Source of the DNA: Cellulomonas sp. IC4_254
GTDB lineage: Bacteria > Actinomycetota > Actinomycetes > Actinomycetales > Cellulomonadaceae
NCBI RefSeq assembly: GCF_011603975.1
Contig: NZ_JAANNB010000019.1
Coordinates: forward strand, 1 to 33,014
Direction: 5' to 3'
DNA: 33,014 nt
The notes below the pieces were generated by a model, which was given only the letters and a program-made list of their open reading frames with translations, made no database searches and was not told the DNA's origin. The position numbers and the translations under genes were made by a program. Below, one piece after another: positions 8,337 to 18,777 of this stretch. Within the stretch, counting starts at the first letter, position 1. Every line of letters begins with the position of its first letter.

Positions 8337-9634
8337 GCCTGCTCCTGGGACTCGACCTGGCCGGGCGCGCGGTGCTCGTGGCCGGGGGCGGGCCGGTGGC
8401 GGCGCGCCGGGCCCGGGCCGCGGTCGACGCCGGCGCCGAGGTGCGGGTGGTCGCGCCCGACGTGGTGGACGACCTGGCGGCGCTCGCGGGCGCGGGCCGG
8501 CTGACGGTGCACCGGCGCGCCGTCGTCGAGGCGGACGTCGCGGACGTGTGGCTCGTGCACGCGTGCACCGGTGACCCGGTCGTCGACGGCGCGGTCGCGG
8601 GCTGGGCCGAGGCCCGGCGGGTGTTCTGCGTCGTCGCGTCGGACGCCGACCGCGGCACCGCCCGCACCCCGGCGACGGCGACGGCCGCCGGCGTGCACGT
8701 GGGCGTGCTGTCGGCCGGCCGGCCCGATCCGGCGCGCGCGGCGGCGGTGCGCGACCACGTCGCGGCGGAGCTGCTGCACGGCCGCGCCGACCTGCGCCCG
8801 TCGCGGCCGACGTCCGGCGGGCCGGACCTCCTGCTGCCGGGCGAGGTGGTCCTCGTCGGTGGCGGCACCGGCGACCCGGCGCTGATGACGGTCCGGTCCC
8901 GCACCCTGCTGGCCCAGGCCGACGTGGTGGTCACCGACCGCCTCGGCCCGACGGCGGTGCTCGCCGACCTGCGGGACGACGTCGAGGTGGTCGCGGTGGG
9001 CAAGGCGCCCGGCGTGCACCAGGTGGCGCAGGAGGAGATCAACGCGGTGCTCGTGGCGCAGGCCCGCCTCGGCCGCCGGGTGGTCCGGCTCAAGGGCGGG
9101 GACCCGTTCCTGTTCGGCCGCGGCGGCGAGGAGGTCCTCGCGTGCCGCGCGGCGGGCGTGCCGGTCCGGGTGGTGCCCGGCGTGACGTCCGCGGTCGCGG
9201 CGGCGGAGGCGGCCGGGATCCCGGTCACGCACCGCGGCACGGCCGACCGGGTGCACGTCGTCAACGGGCACGGCGCGCTCACGGAGGTGGACCTCGCGGC
9301 GTTCCGGGCCCCGGCGGTGACGGCGGTCGTGCTGATGGGCATGGCCGGGCTGGCCCGGCTGACGGCGCAGGCGCTGGACGCCGGGGTCGACCCCGAGATG
9401 CCGGTCGCCGTCGTGCACGCCGCCACGCTGCCCGGCGAGCGGGTGGTCCGCGGGGCGCTGTGGGAGGTGGCCGCGCGGTGCGCCGAGGAGGGCGTCGGGT
9501 CGCCCGCCGTGGTCGTCCTCGGGGAGGTGGCGCGCGAGGGGTTCCTCGAGCCCGGTGCCCCGGGGGTGGCGCGACCGCTGCCCGCGCGGCGGGTGACCGC
9601 GCCGGCGCGCGCGACCGGGCTGGTGCCCGCGTGA
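8333..9634 (+). CDS. cysG: fused sirohaem synthase: precorrin-2 dehydrogenase / uroporphyrinogen-III C-methyltransferase
   Basis: This 433-residue fusion makes the nitrite reductase cofactor. The N-terminal Rossmann domain has GGGPVAARRA (Gly18-Gly20), which fits the NAD-dependent precorrin-2 dehydrogenase. From about residue 166 comes the SAM-dependent CobA domain: GEVVLVGGGTGDPALMT, then VVRLKGGDPFLFGRGGEE and VPGVTSAVAAAEAAGIPVTHR. In E. coli CysG the CobA part starts near residue 216. Here it starts about 50 residues earlier, so the helical dimerisation/chelatase segment between the domains looks reduced. A dedicated chelatase gene overlaps its end (GTGA at 9631), which would cover the missing step. 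The GTG at 8333 overlaps the nirD stop. Mycobacterial CysG is similarly short. Confidence 0.93.
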   Translation: MSLLLGLDLAGRAVLVAGGGPVAARRARAAVDAGAEVRVVAPDVVDDLAALAGAGRLTVHRRAVVEADVADVWLVHACTGDPVVDGAVAGWAEARRVFCVVASDADRGTARTPATATAAGVHVGVLSAGRPDPARAAAVRDHVAAELLHGRADLRPSRPTSGGPDLLLPGEVVLVGGGTGDPALMTVRSRTLLAQADVVVTDRLGPTAVLADLRDDVEVVAVGKAPGVHQVAQEEINAVLVAQARLGRRVVRLKGGDPFLFGRGGEEVLACRAAGVPVRVVPGVTSAVAAAEAAGIPVTHRGTADRVHVVNGHGALTEVDLAAFRAPAVTAVVLMGMAGLARLTAQALDAGVDPEMPVAVVHAATLPGERVVRGALWEVAARCAEEGVGSPAVVVLGEVAREGFLEPGAPGVARPLPARRVTAPARATGLVPA

Positions 9635-10323
9635 CGGGGGCGCCGGTCCTGGTGGCGTGCGCGCACGGCACCCGCAGCGCCGCGGGGCGCGCGGTGGTGC
9701 GGGCGCTGGTCGAGGACGTGCGGCGGCTGCGACCCGGGCTGGAGGTGCGCGAGGCGTTCGTCGACGTGCAGGAGCCGGCCGTGGGCGACGCGGTCGGCGC
9801 CGCGCTGGCCGGGGCGCAGGACGGCCTCGCGGCCGTCGTCGCGCCGCTGCTGCTGTCGACCGGCGTGCACGTCCGGCACGACATCGGCGCGGCGGTCGCG
9901 GGCCGTCCTGCCGTGGCGGCCGAGCCGCTCGGCCCCGACGACCGGCTCGCCGGGATCCTGGTCGAGCGGCTGACCGACGCCGGCGCGACCGCGGACGACG
10001 CGGTGGTGCTCGCGGCCGCGGGGTCGAGCGACCCGGCGGCCGTGGTCGCCGTCGGGACGGTGCTCGACGCGCTGCGGGTGCGCTGGCCGGGGCCGGTCAC
10101 CGTCGGGTACGGCGCCGCCGCCCGGCCGGACGTCGCGACGGCGGTCGCCGAGGCCCGGGCCACGGGGGCACGCCGCGTGGTGGTCGCGTCGTACCTGCTG
10201 GCACCCGGGCACTTCCACGGCGCGCTGGCCGCGGCCGGTGCCGATGTCGTGACCGCGCCGCTCGGACCGCACCCGGACCTGGCCCGCGTCGTGCTCGACC
10301 GCTACGACGCGGCGCTGCGCTGA
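9631..10323 (+). CDS. sirB: sirohydrochlorin chelatase (CbiX/SirB family)
   Basis: A 230-residue chelatase that should insert iron into sirohydrochlorin to give sirohaem. The N-terminal ACAHGTRS supplies the metal-site His near residue 11. AFVDVQEPAVGDAV and VVAPLLLSTGVHVRHDI complete the first CbiX repeat, with a second His pair in GVHVRHD. A weaker second repeat follows (VGYGAAARPDV, VVVASYLLAPGHFH). The length fits a long two-repeat CbiX protein. It is translationally coupled to cysG by a GTGA overlap. That genetic link to nitrite reductase argues for iron rather than cobalt chelation, although the family contains both. Confidence 0.88.
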   Translation: MTGAPVLVACAHGTRSAAGRAVVRALVEDVRRLRPGLEVREAFVDVQEPAVGDAVGAALAGAQDGLAAVVAPLLLSTGVHVRHDIGAAVAGRPAVAAEPLGPDDRLAGILVERLTDAGATADDAVVLAAAGSSDPAAVVAVGTVLDALRVRWPGPVTVGYGAAARPDVATAVAEARATGARRVVVASYLLAPGHFHGALAAAGADVVTAPLGPHPDLARVVLDRYDAALR

Positions 10324-10391
10324 GGGCCGGCGTGGCGATCGGGGCGGCGGCGGGGCTCCGCGCGGCGGCCGGACGGGAGCAGGATGGCGAC

Positions 10392-11153
10392 GTGACCGTC
10401 GACGCCGCCCGGCACCGGGCCCTGTCCTCCCCGCGCCGGGCCGCGATCCTCGCCGTGCTCCGGGGCGAGGGGTCGGGCCTGGCGGTCGAGCGGGTCGCCG
10501 AGCGCGTCGGCCTGCACGTGAACACGACGCGGGAGCACCTCGAGGTGCTCGTCGCGGCCGGGCTCGCCTCCCGGACGGCCGAGGCGCGGACCACCCGCGG
10601 GCGGCCGCGGACGCTGTACGCCGCGCGCGGCCCGGCGGAGCCGGACGGCGAGCCGTGGCTGCGCGACCAGCTCAGCCGGGTGCTGCTCGCCGGGTACGGG
10701 CGGCCGCTCGCGGAGCCGGGCGTCGAGGCCGAGCGAGCCGCCGAGGGGCTGGCGGCGGAGCTCGCGACCGCCCGGCCGGCCGGGGACACCGGCCGCGCGG
10801 GTGACCCGGCCGTCCCGGGCGACCCGGGCGACTCGGTCGACCCCGCCGGGGCGCGGGACCGCCAGCTCGCCGCGCTGCACGCGCACTTCGCCCGGCTCGG
10901 CTTCGAGCCCGAGGTCCGCGGCGACGAGGTGCGGCTCCGGCGCTGCCCGGTGCTCGATCTCGCGCACGAGCGGACCGAGGTCGTCTGCGGCGTCCACCTG
11001 GGGCTGGCGCGCGGGGTGCTCGCGCGGACGGGCGGGCCGGTGTCCGCGGCGGGGATCGTGCCGTTCGCCGGCCCGGGCTACTGCGTGCTCCGCCTCGCCG
11101 GGGCCGCCCCGGCACCGGCTCTCGCGTCGGAGGGTGCACCGGCGCGGGGATGA
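10392..11153 (+). CDS. winged-helix transcriptional regulator with C-terminal cysteines
   Basis: A 253-residue DNA-binding protein. Residues 1-75 form an ArsR/MarR-like winged helix: RHRALSSPRRAAILAVLR, VERVAERVGLHVNTTREHLEVLVAAGLAS, then a wing with TTRGRPRTLY. A low-complexity Gly/Asp/Pro linker lies near residues 125-155. The C-terminal domain has RRCPVLDLAHERTEVVCGVHLGL and later PGYC, giving Cys185, Cys199 and Cys231 with His202. This layout resembles the SufR-like group, in which cysteines bind an Fe-S cluster; that is inference here. The GTG at 10392 is chosen for the AGGA at 10381-10384. It follows sirB by 68 bases in the same direction, so it may belong to, or regulate, the nitrite operon. 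Confidence 0.75.
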   Translation: MTVDAARHRALSSPRRAAILAVLRGEGSGLAVERVAERVGLHVNTTREHLEVLVAAGLASRTAEARTTRGRPRTLYAARGPAEPDGEPWLRDQLSRVLLAGYGRPLAEPGVEAERAAEGLAAELATARPAGDTGRAGDPAVPGDPGDSVDPAGARDRQLAALHAHFARLGFEPEVRGDEVRLRRCPVLDLAHERTEVVCGVHLGLARGVLARTGGPVSAAGIVPFAGPGYCVLRLAGAAPAPALASEGAPARG

Positions 11154-11252
11154 CCACGCCGGTCCCGTGGACGCTCCCGGGCACGGGCGGGGATCCGCCG
11201 CGCCGTGCCCGCCGGGTTACCGTCGTGCGGTCCCGTGCCGCAGCCGACCCGC

Positions 11253-11257
11253 AGGAG
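11253..11257 (+). promoter_or_regulatory. ribosome binding site deciding the DUF3817 start
   Basis: AGGAG ends 10 bases before the ATG at 11268. Upstream in-frame ATG at 11205 has no such site and would add an unconserved arginine/proline-rich leader. Confidence 0.6.
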
Positions 11258-11267
11258 CGCACCCCGC

Positions 11268-11624
11268 ATGAAGCGAGTGACCAACCCGGACGCCCAGGCG
11301 TTCCGGATCGCCGCGTTCCTCGAGGCCGCGACGTGGGCCGGGCTGCTCGTCGGCATGTTCCTCAAGTACGTCACGAAGACCACCGAGGTCGGCGTGCAGG
11401 TGTTCGGCCAGGCGCACGGCCTGGTGTTCCTCGCGTACGCGGGGCTGACGATCGTCGCCGGCATCCGGCTGCGCTGGGGCTGGTGGCCGACGCTGGTGGC
11501 GCTCGCGGCCTCGGTGCCGCCGATGTTCACCCTGCTCGCCGAGCGGTGGCTGCACCGCAGCGGGCGGCTCCAGTCCCCGGCGGAGCGCGAGGCGGAGCGG
11601 ACCGCCGACCGGGAAAGCGCGTGA
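11268..11624 (+). CDS. DUF3817 integral membrane protein
   Basis: A 118-residue membrane protein of the DUF3817 family, function unknown. Three hydrophobic segments are visible: FRIAAFLEAATWAGLLVGMFL, QVFGQAHGLVFLAYAGLTIVAGI and WWPTLVALAASVPPMFTLLAE. Between the first two lies KYVTKTTEVGVQVFGQAHG, where this family often has a conserved His-Gly. The tail is charged (SPAEREAERTADRESA) and probably cytoplasmic. It lies 114 bases after the regulator gene and 32 before the ABC-F gene, both in the same direction. The ATG is set by AGGAG at 11253-11257. Confidence 0.8.
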   Translation: MKRVTNPDAQAFRIAAFLEAATWAGLLVGMFLKYVTKTTEVGVQVFGQAHGLVFLAYAGLTIVAGIRLRWGWWPTLVALAASVPPMFTLLAERWLHRSGRLQSPAEREAERTADRESA

Positions 11625-11644
11625 GGTCCTGACCCCGGCGCGGT

Positions 11645-11650
11645 GACAAT
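11645..11650 (+). promoter_or_regulatory. possible -10 box of leaderless ABC-F gene
   Basis: GACAAT, preceded by T in a TGACAAT context, ends 6 bases before the ATG at 11657. The gene has no ribosome binding site. The -35 region is weak. Confidence 0.35.
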
Positions 11651-11656
11651 GGACCC

Positions 11657-13303
11657 ATGAGCGCGACCGTGCAGGCCAAGGGTGTGGGGGCCGCGTTCGG
11701 CGACCGCGAGCTGTTCTCCGGCGTCGACCTGGTGGTGGCGCCCGGCGACGTCGTCGGCCTGGTGGGCCCCAACGGCGCCGGCAAGTCGACGCTGCTCCGG
11801 ATCCTCGCCGGGACGCGCGGGCCCGACGACGGCACCGTGTCCGTCTCCCCGCCGACGGCGCAGCTCGGGTACCTCGCGCAGGAGATCGAGCGCCGGGCCG
11901 ACGAGTCGGTCCGCGGGCACCTGGAGCGGCGCACCGGCGTCGGCCCCGCCCAGGCGGCGATGGACGCCGCCGCCGAGCGGCTGGGCGCGGGCGAGCCGGG
12001 CGCGGACGACGAGTTCGCCGAGGCGCTGGAGCGCTGGATGGGCCTCGGCGGCGCGGACCTGGAGGCCCGGACCGGCTCGGTGCTCGCCGACCTCGGCCTC
12101 GACGTCGACCCCGAGCTGCCGATGACCGCGCTGTCCGGCGGTCAGGCGGCCCGGGTCGGCCTGGCGGCGCTGCTGCTGTCCCGGTACGACCTCTACCTCC
12201 TGGACGAGCCGACCAACGACCTCGACCTGGAGGGGCTGGCGCTGCTGGAGGACTTCGTCGACCGGTCGAGCGCGCCGGTGGTGGTCGTCAGCCACGACCG
12301 GGAGTTCCTCAGCCGCACGGTCACCTCCGTCGTCGAGATCGACCGCAGCCTGCAGCGGGTCGCGGTCTACGGCGGGTCGTACGACGCCTACCTTGAGGAG
12401 CGCTCCACCGCCCGGCGCCAGGCCCGCGAGGCCTACGAGGACTACGCCGCCCGCCGCGACGCCCTGTCCGCCCGCGCCCGGATGCAGCGCGCGTGGATGG
12501 ACAAGGGCGTCAAGAACGCCCGCCGCAAGGCCTCCGACAACGACAAGATCGGCCGGAAGTTCCGCGCGGACGCCTCCGAGAAGCAGGCCGCCAAGGCCCG
12601 GCAGACCGAGCGGCTCATGGAGCGGCTGGAGGTGGTCGCCGAGCCGCGCAAGGAGTGGCAGCTCCAGATGAGCATCGCCGCCGCGCCCCGGTCCGGCGCC
12701 GTGGTGGCGGCCGCGCGCGCCGCCGTCGTGCACCGCGGCGAGTTCACGCTCGGGCCGGTCGACGTGCAGCTCGACTGGCAGGACCGGGTGGCCGTCACCG
12801 GCCCGAACGGGGCCGGCAAGACGACGCTGCTCGCCCTGCTGCTGGGCCGGCTCGCGCCCGACGCGGGCCGGGTCGACCTCGGGTCCGGGGTGCTCGTCGG
12901 GGAGGTGGACCAGGCGCGCGCCGCGTTCGAGGGCGACGCCCCGCTCGCCGACGCGTTCTCCCGCGAGGTGCCCGACTGGACCACGGCCGACGTGCGGACG
13001 CTGCTGGCCAAGTTCGGCCTCGGCGGCCACCACGTCGGCCGGGCGGCGTCCTCGCTGTCCCCCGGGGAGCGGACCCGCGCGGCGCTCGCGCTGCTCCAGG
13101 CCCGGGGCGTGAACCTCCTGGTCCTCGACGAGCCGACCAACCACCTCGACCTCCCCGCCATCGAGCAGCTCGAGCAGGCGCTGGAGTCGTTCGACGGGAC
13201 GGTGCTGCTCGTGACGCACGACCGCCGGATGCTCGACAGCGTGCGGCTCACCCGGCGGTGGCACGTCGAGGACGGCCGCGTCGCGGAGGTCACGGCGGAC
13301 TGA
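11657..13303 (+). CDS. ABC-F family ATP-binding protein (Uup/EttA-like)
   Basis: A 548-residue soluble protein with two ATP-binding cassettes and no membrane segment, as in ABC-F proteins that act on ribosomes. Cassette 1 has Walker A GPNGAGKST (37-45), signature LSGGQAARV and Walker B YLLDEPTNDLD. Cassette 2 has Walker A GPNGAGKTT (382-390), a modified signature LSPGERTRA, and LLVLDEPTNHLD. The linker between them is long, charged and rich in Arg/Lys/Ala, the expected P-site tRNA-interaction motif region of ABC-F. The end is short, without the coiled-coil C-terminal domain of Uup. It could be a housekeeping translation factor or an antibiotic-protection ABC-F; the sequence does not decide. 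Confidence 0.9.
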   Translation: MSATVQAKGVGAAFGDRELFSGVDLVVAPGDVVGLVGPNGAGKSTLLRILAGTRGPDDGTVSVSPPTAQLGYLAQEIERRADESVRGHLERRTGVGPAQAAMDAAAERLGAGEPGADDEFAEALERWMGLGGADLEARTGSVLADLGLDVDPELPMTALSGGQAARVGLAALLLSRYDLYLLDEPTNDLDLEGLALLEDFVDRSSAPVVVVSHDREFLSRTVTSVVEIDRSLQRVAVYGGSYDAYLEERSTARRQAREAYEDYAARRDALSARARMQRAWMDKGVKNARRKASDNDKIGRKFRADASEKQAAKARQTERLMERLEVVAEPRKEWQLQMSIAAAPRSGAVVAAARAAVVHRGEFTLGPVDVQLDWQDRVAVTGPNGAGKTTLLALLLGRLAPDAGRVDLGSGVLVGEVDQARAAFEGDAPLADAFSREVPDWTTADVRTLLAKFGLGGHHVGRAASSLSPGERTRAALALLQARGVNLLVLDEPTNHLDLPAIEQLEQALESFDGTVLLVTHDRRMLDSVRLTRRWHVEDGRVAEVTAD

Positions 13304-13321
13304 GGCGCGGCGGGGCGGGCG

Positions 13322-13993
13322 TCAGGTGGTCGCGGACGAGTCGGTCGCCGACGAGCCGTCGTCGGTCGTGCCGGAGTCGGCGCTGCCCGAGCCCTGGTCC
13401 GATCCGTCGTCGGACCCGCTCCCGGAGCCGTCGCCCTGGCGGCCCGACGGGGGCTGCGGCATCTCGCCGTCCCCGCTGCCGCCGCCGGGCAGCTGCCCGC
13501 CGGGGCCGCCACCGCCGTCGAACGTCGGGAACGTCGGATCGGGGGCCGTGGCGCGGCCGATCGCGAACCCGCCGACGCCGCCGAGGAGCAGCACGCCCAC
13601 GAGCACGAGCGCGGCCACCGCGCGGCGTCCGAGCCGGCGGCGCGGCTTCGCGGGTTCGACGGGCGCGGCCGGGTAGCCGTCCGGTCCGGCGGACGGCGCG
13701 GCCGGGTAGCCGCCCGCGCCGACGGCGTCCGGCCCGGGCTGGTCGGGCGCGGGGTACGGCGCCGCGCGCCCGGCCGGGATCGTCGGGTCGGCCGCCGGTG
13801 CGGCCGGCGTCGCCGCGGGGGACGTCGTCGGCACGGCGGGGGTCGTCGGCACGGTCGGTGTCGTCGCCGCGGTCGGGGTCGTCGCCACCGCGGGCGTCGT
13901 CGCCGGGACCGGGGTCGTCGGCGCGGCGGGCGACGCGGTGTCCCGGGAGCGCGCGGGCTCGGCGGATCGGGTGGTGTCGGAGTTCTCGGTCAT
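13322..13993 (-). CDS. Pro/Thr-rich single-pass membrane protein
   Basis: An unrecognised 223-residue protein. The N-terminal ~125 residues are disordered and built from Thr/Pro/Ala repeats (TTPAVATTPTAATTPTVP type), followed by two YPAAP copies. A basic stretch (KPRRRLGRR) precedes one membrane helix (AVAALVLVGVLLLGGVGGFAIG, about residues 130-151). The C-terminal ~70 residues are Gly/Ser/Asp-rich and acidic, predicted outside the cell. The basic residues before the helix suggest an inside N-terminus. On the coding strand GAGGG lies just before the ATG. It converges with the ABC-F gene (18-base gap) and lies downstream of the GH53 gene, separated by the hairpin at 14137-14200. It may be a cell-envelope linker; no domain supports a function. 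Confidence 0.7.
   Translation of the reverse strand: MTENSDTTRSAEPARSRDTASPAAPTTPVPATTPAVATTPTAATTPTVPTTPAVPTTSPAATPAAPAADPTIPAGRAAPYPAPDQPGPDAVGAGGYPAAPSAGPDGYPAAPVEPAKPRRRLGRRAVAALVLVGVLLLGGVGGFAIGRATAPDPTFPTFDGGGGPGGQLPGGGSGDGEMPQPPSGRQGDGSGSGSDDGSDQGSGSADSGTTDDGSSATDSSATT
13820..13925. repeat. degenerate tandem repeat coding Thr-Thr-Pro units
   Basis: On the plus strand GTCGTCG recurs about every 15-24 bases with slightly varied fillers, encoding the TTP-x-(x) repeats of the membrane protein. Third positions vary more than the repeated core, so it is a coding repeat under expansion, not a separate element. Confidence 0.5.
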
Positions 13994-14136
13994 GGTGACG
14001 ACCCTCGGGCCTGATCCCGTGCCCCGCTCCGGTCCCCGCTGTGCGGTCGCTGAGCGTTGGGGACGCGGGCTCGTGGGGGCCGGGCCGGGCCGGTGGGCCT
14101 CGGCATGCAGGCCGGGCGCCCAGGTCGGCGCGCGCG

Positions 14137-14200
14137 TCCCCACCAGGTTGTCGCGCCGCCACCCGATCGAGCAGGGTGCAGCGCGACAACCGGGTGGGGA
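14137..14200. terminator. long hairpin after the GH53 gene, probable terminator or repetitive palindrome
   Basis: Arms 14137-14156 and 14181-14200 are 20 bases each and complementary except at one position. Inside, CACCC (14160-14164) pairs with GGGTG (14174-14178) around a 9-base loop. The structure starts 6 bases beyond the GH53 stop on the minus strand. No long T run follows, as is common in high-GC actinobacteria. It may also be a dispersed palindromic element. Confidence 0.65.
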
Positions 14201-14205
14201 TCGGG

Positions 14206-16800
<2,595 letters not shown>

Positions 16801-16816
16801 TCACCGCGATGCCCCG

Positions 16817-16836
16817 GACTGTGACCGTGCACAGTC
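16817..16836. promoter_or_regulatory. second palindromic operator candidate upstream of GH53
   Basis: GACTGTGACCGTGCACAGTC is symmetric at 16 of 20 positions, with 7-base outer arms and a central CG. It is 62 bases upstream (in gene sense) of the first operator candidate, about six helical turns, so a looped repressor is possible. Confidence 0.5.
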
Positions 16837-16850
16837 GCGCGCCGCAAGAA

Positions 16851-16874
16851 CCCCGGGGCGCCGACGCCCCGGGG
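16851..16874 (-). terminator. terminator of the anti-sigma-like gene
   Basis: Perfect 10-base arms (16851-16860 and 16865-16874) with a 4-base loop start 10 bases after the stop at 16884. On the minus strand the hairpin is followed by TTCTTG, a short T-rich tract. It insulates the GH53 promoter from upstream transcription. Confidence 0.8.
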
Positions 16875-16883
16875 CACCGCCGG

Positions 16884-17369
16884 TCAGCGCTGGGCGGGGA
16901 ACGTCGCCCAGACGTGCTTGGTGTCGTCCGTGGTGTACCAGCCGACCTCCTGCGACAGCCGGTGCGCGATCAGCAGCCCGAAGCCGCCCGCCCCGGACGG
17001 CCGCTCGCCGGCGATCACCGGGGTCGAGTCGAGGTCCGTGTCGCACACGTCCAGCAGGTAGTCCAGGCCGTCCGCGTGCAGCGAGAGGACCGTCGGGGGC
17101 AGGCCGTGCTGCAGCGCGTTGGTCGCGAGCTCCGACGCGACGAGCACCATGTTCTCCGGCACGCGACCCAGGACGTCCTGCGGCGCTGCGTGCGGGGCGG
17201 TGATCTCCTCGAGCAGCTCGCGGCGGACGCGGGACAGGTCCGTGACGGAGCCGAGCTGCCACGAGCGCACCGGGCGGAACCGCTCGGGCGGTCGGGACGA
17301 CGCGACGCCGGCGTCCTCCTGCGGCCGGGAGGCCGCCTCGTCTGCGGACTGCACCACGGTGTCCTCCAT
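16884..17369 (-). CDS. anti-sigma factor-like ATP-binding protein (HATPase_c_2)
   Basis: A 161-residue GHKL-type ATPase of the RsbW/SpoIIAB class common in actinobacteria, which usually holds a sigma factor or signals by phosphorylating an antagonist. The N box is [12 protein letters not shown] and the G box is [17 protein letters not shown], both intact. An Asp motif (LLDVCDTD) lies between them. The N-terminal ~35 residues are low complexity. The start is uncertain: ATG at 17369 is chosen, but a GTG at 17426 would add 19 residues; neither has a clear ribosome binding site. It is divergent from the acetyltransferase gene. No partner sigma factor or anti-anti-sigma gene is adjacent, so this is an orphan. 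Confidence 0.78.
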   Translation of the reverse strand: MEDTVVQSADEAASRPQEDAGVASSRPPERFRPVRSWQLGSVTDLSRVRRELLEEITAPHAAPQDVLGRVPENMVLVASELATNALQHGLPPTVLSLHADGLDYLLDVCDTDLDSTPVIAGERPSGAGGFGLLIAHRLSQEVGWYTTDDTKHVWATFPAQR

Positions 17370-17524
17370 GGTCGGTGACGTGTCTGGCCGCCATCGACGG
17401 TAGGTGGCGTCCGGCGACGCCGCCACCCGGATCGCACCGCGGCGGCGTCGGGCCCGGTCGCGCGCACGGCAGGATGGCCCGGGGTGCCCGACACGCGGGC
17501 GCCGACGTCGACGAAGGGGTGGCG

Positions 17525-18145
17525 ATGGACGACCGCGAGCGCGAGGTGCGCCGCCGCATGGCCGAGCACGAGCCGTACACCGACTACGGGCCGGGGCTGG
17601 AGCAGCTCGAGGAGGAGCGCACCCGCGGCAAGGAGCTGGTGCACGAGTTCAACGCCTCGCACCCGCGGGACCACGAGGGCCGGGAGAAGATCCTGCGCGA
17701 GCTGTTCGGCTCGATGGGTGAGCGGGTCTGGGTGGAGCCGCCGCTGCGGGCGATGTACGGCAACCGGGTGCACCTCGGCGACGACGTGTACGTGAACGTG
17801 GGCCTGACCCTGGTGGACGACGTCGAGGTGCACGTCGGCAGCCGGGTCATGCTCGCGCCGAACGTCACGGTGATCACGACCGGCCACCCGGTGCACCCGG
17901 ACCTGCGCCGGGACGGCACGCAGTTCTCGGCGCCGGTGCGGATCGAGGACGACGTGTGGATCGGCGCCGGCGCGACGATCCTGCCGGGCGTCACGGTCGG
18001 CGAGGGCTCGGTCGTCGGCGCGGGCGCGGTCGTGACGGGGAACGTCCCGCCGCGGACGGTCGTCGCCGGCGTCCCGGCGCGGGTGCTCCGCGAGATCACG
18101 GACGCGGACCGGGACTTCCGCTACCGCCCGCCGCGCGACCTCTGA
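17525..18145 (+). CDS. hexapeptide-repeat sugar O-acetyltransferase (LacA/Maa-like)
   Basis: A 206-residue acetyl-CoA-dependent O-acetyltransferase of the galactoside/maltose acetyltransferase family. The N-terminal helical cap (about 1-60) has [24 protein letters not shown]. The left-handed beta-helix follows ([51 protein letters not shown]). The catalytic His is in TTGHPVHP (His121), close to His115 of E. coli LacA. It ends with [13 protein letters not shown], the standard terminus. The ATG has AAGGGG a few bases upstream. It is an isolated single gene, so the acceptor sugar is unknown. Its closeness to a galactanase is suggestive but they are separately transcribed. Confidence 0.88.
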   Translation: MDDREREVRRRMAEHEPYTDYGPGLEQLEEERTRGKELVHEFNASHPRDHEGREKILRELFGSMGERVWVEPPLRAMYGNRVHLGDDVYVNVGLTLVDDVEVHVGSRVMLAPNVTVITTGHPVHPDLRRDGTQFSAPVRIEDDVWIGAGATILPGVTVGEGSVVGAGAVVTGNVPPRTVVAGVPARVLREITDADRDFRYRPPRDL

Positions 18146-18153
18146 GCCCCGGG

Positions 18154-18222
18154 CGAGGTCGCCGGTTGCGCCGCGACACGCGGGACGACACGCCGCGCCC
18201 GCGCGCGGAACCGACGACCTCG
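18154..18222. terminator. bidirectional hairpin between convergent genes
   Basis: Arms 18154-18167 and 18209-18222 are 14 bases with one mismatch; inside the 41-base loop CCGCG and CGCGG can pair again. It lies between the stops of the LacA-like gene and the GNAT gene, so it can serve both. Confidence 0.55.
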
Positions 18223-18239
18223 GCACGCGCGCGCCGCGT

Positions 18240-18740
18240 TCAGCGAGCGGCCGGGGCCAGAGCGAGGGTCATGAACGTCGAGGCGTCGCTCGGGGCGTAG
18301 GACGCGAACGGGGGGCACTCCTCGAAGCCGGCGCGGGCGTAGAGCGCCCGCGCGGCCGCGAAGTGGTCGTCGCTGCCCGTCTCCAGGCTGACCCGGGCGT
18401 AGCCGCGGTCGACCGCCAGGCCGAGCAGGTGCGCGAGCAGCGCACCCGCGACGCCGCGGCGGCGGGCCGCCTCGGCGGTGTGCATCGACTTGATCTCGCC
18501 GTGCCCGGGGGCGATCTCGGCGAGCGCACCGACGCCCAGCAGCGTGCCGTCGGCCGCGTCGCGCGCGCTGACGAACGTGATGTGCGGCGCCGTGAGCGCG
18601 TCCACGTCGAGGGCGTGCACGTCCTCCGGGTCGCTCTGCGCGTGCATGAGCTCCAGGTGCCGGGTCAGCAGGGCCTGCACGTCGGGGGAGCGCGGGTCGT
18701 CGGGGCTGATGGTGGCCGGGGCCGGCGGTGTCGTGGTCAT
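18240..18740 (-). CDS. GNAT-family N-acetyltransferase
   Basis: A 166-residue acetyl-CoA-dependent acetyltransferase. The acetyl-CoA loop is AARRRGVAGALLAHLLGLA (about residues 89-108), preceded by the strand AEIAPGHGEIKSMHT. The C-terminal motif YARAGFEECPPFASY is typical of the subgroup resembling YjdJ/ElaA-like putative acetyltransferases. The GEIKSMHT motif is shared with many uncharacterised GNATs of this subgroup. The ATG at 18740 has no clear ribosome binding site. It starts 37 bases after the stop of polyphosphate kinase 2 and may be the last gene of that transcription unit. Substrate is unknown. Confidence 0.85.
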   Translation of the reverse strand: MTTTPPAPATISPDDPRSPDVQALLTRHLELMHAQSDPEDVHALDVDALTAPHITFVSARDAADGTLLGVGALAEIAPGHGEIKSMHTAEAARRRGVAGALLAHLLGLAVDRGYARVSLETGSDDHFAAARALYARAGFEECPPFASYAPSDASTFMTLALAPAAR

Positions 18741-18777
18741 CGGTCGGGACGGTACTCCCGGGCCGCGTCCGCACGCG

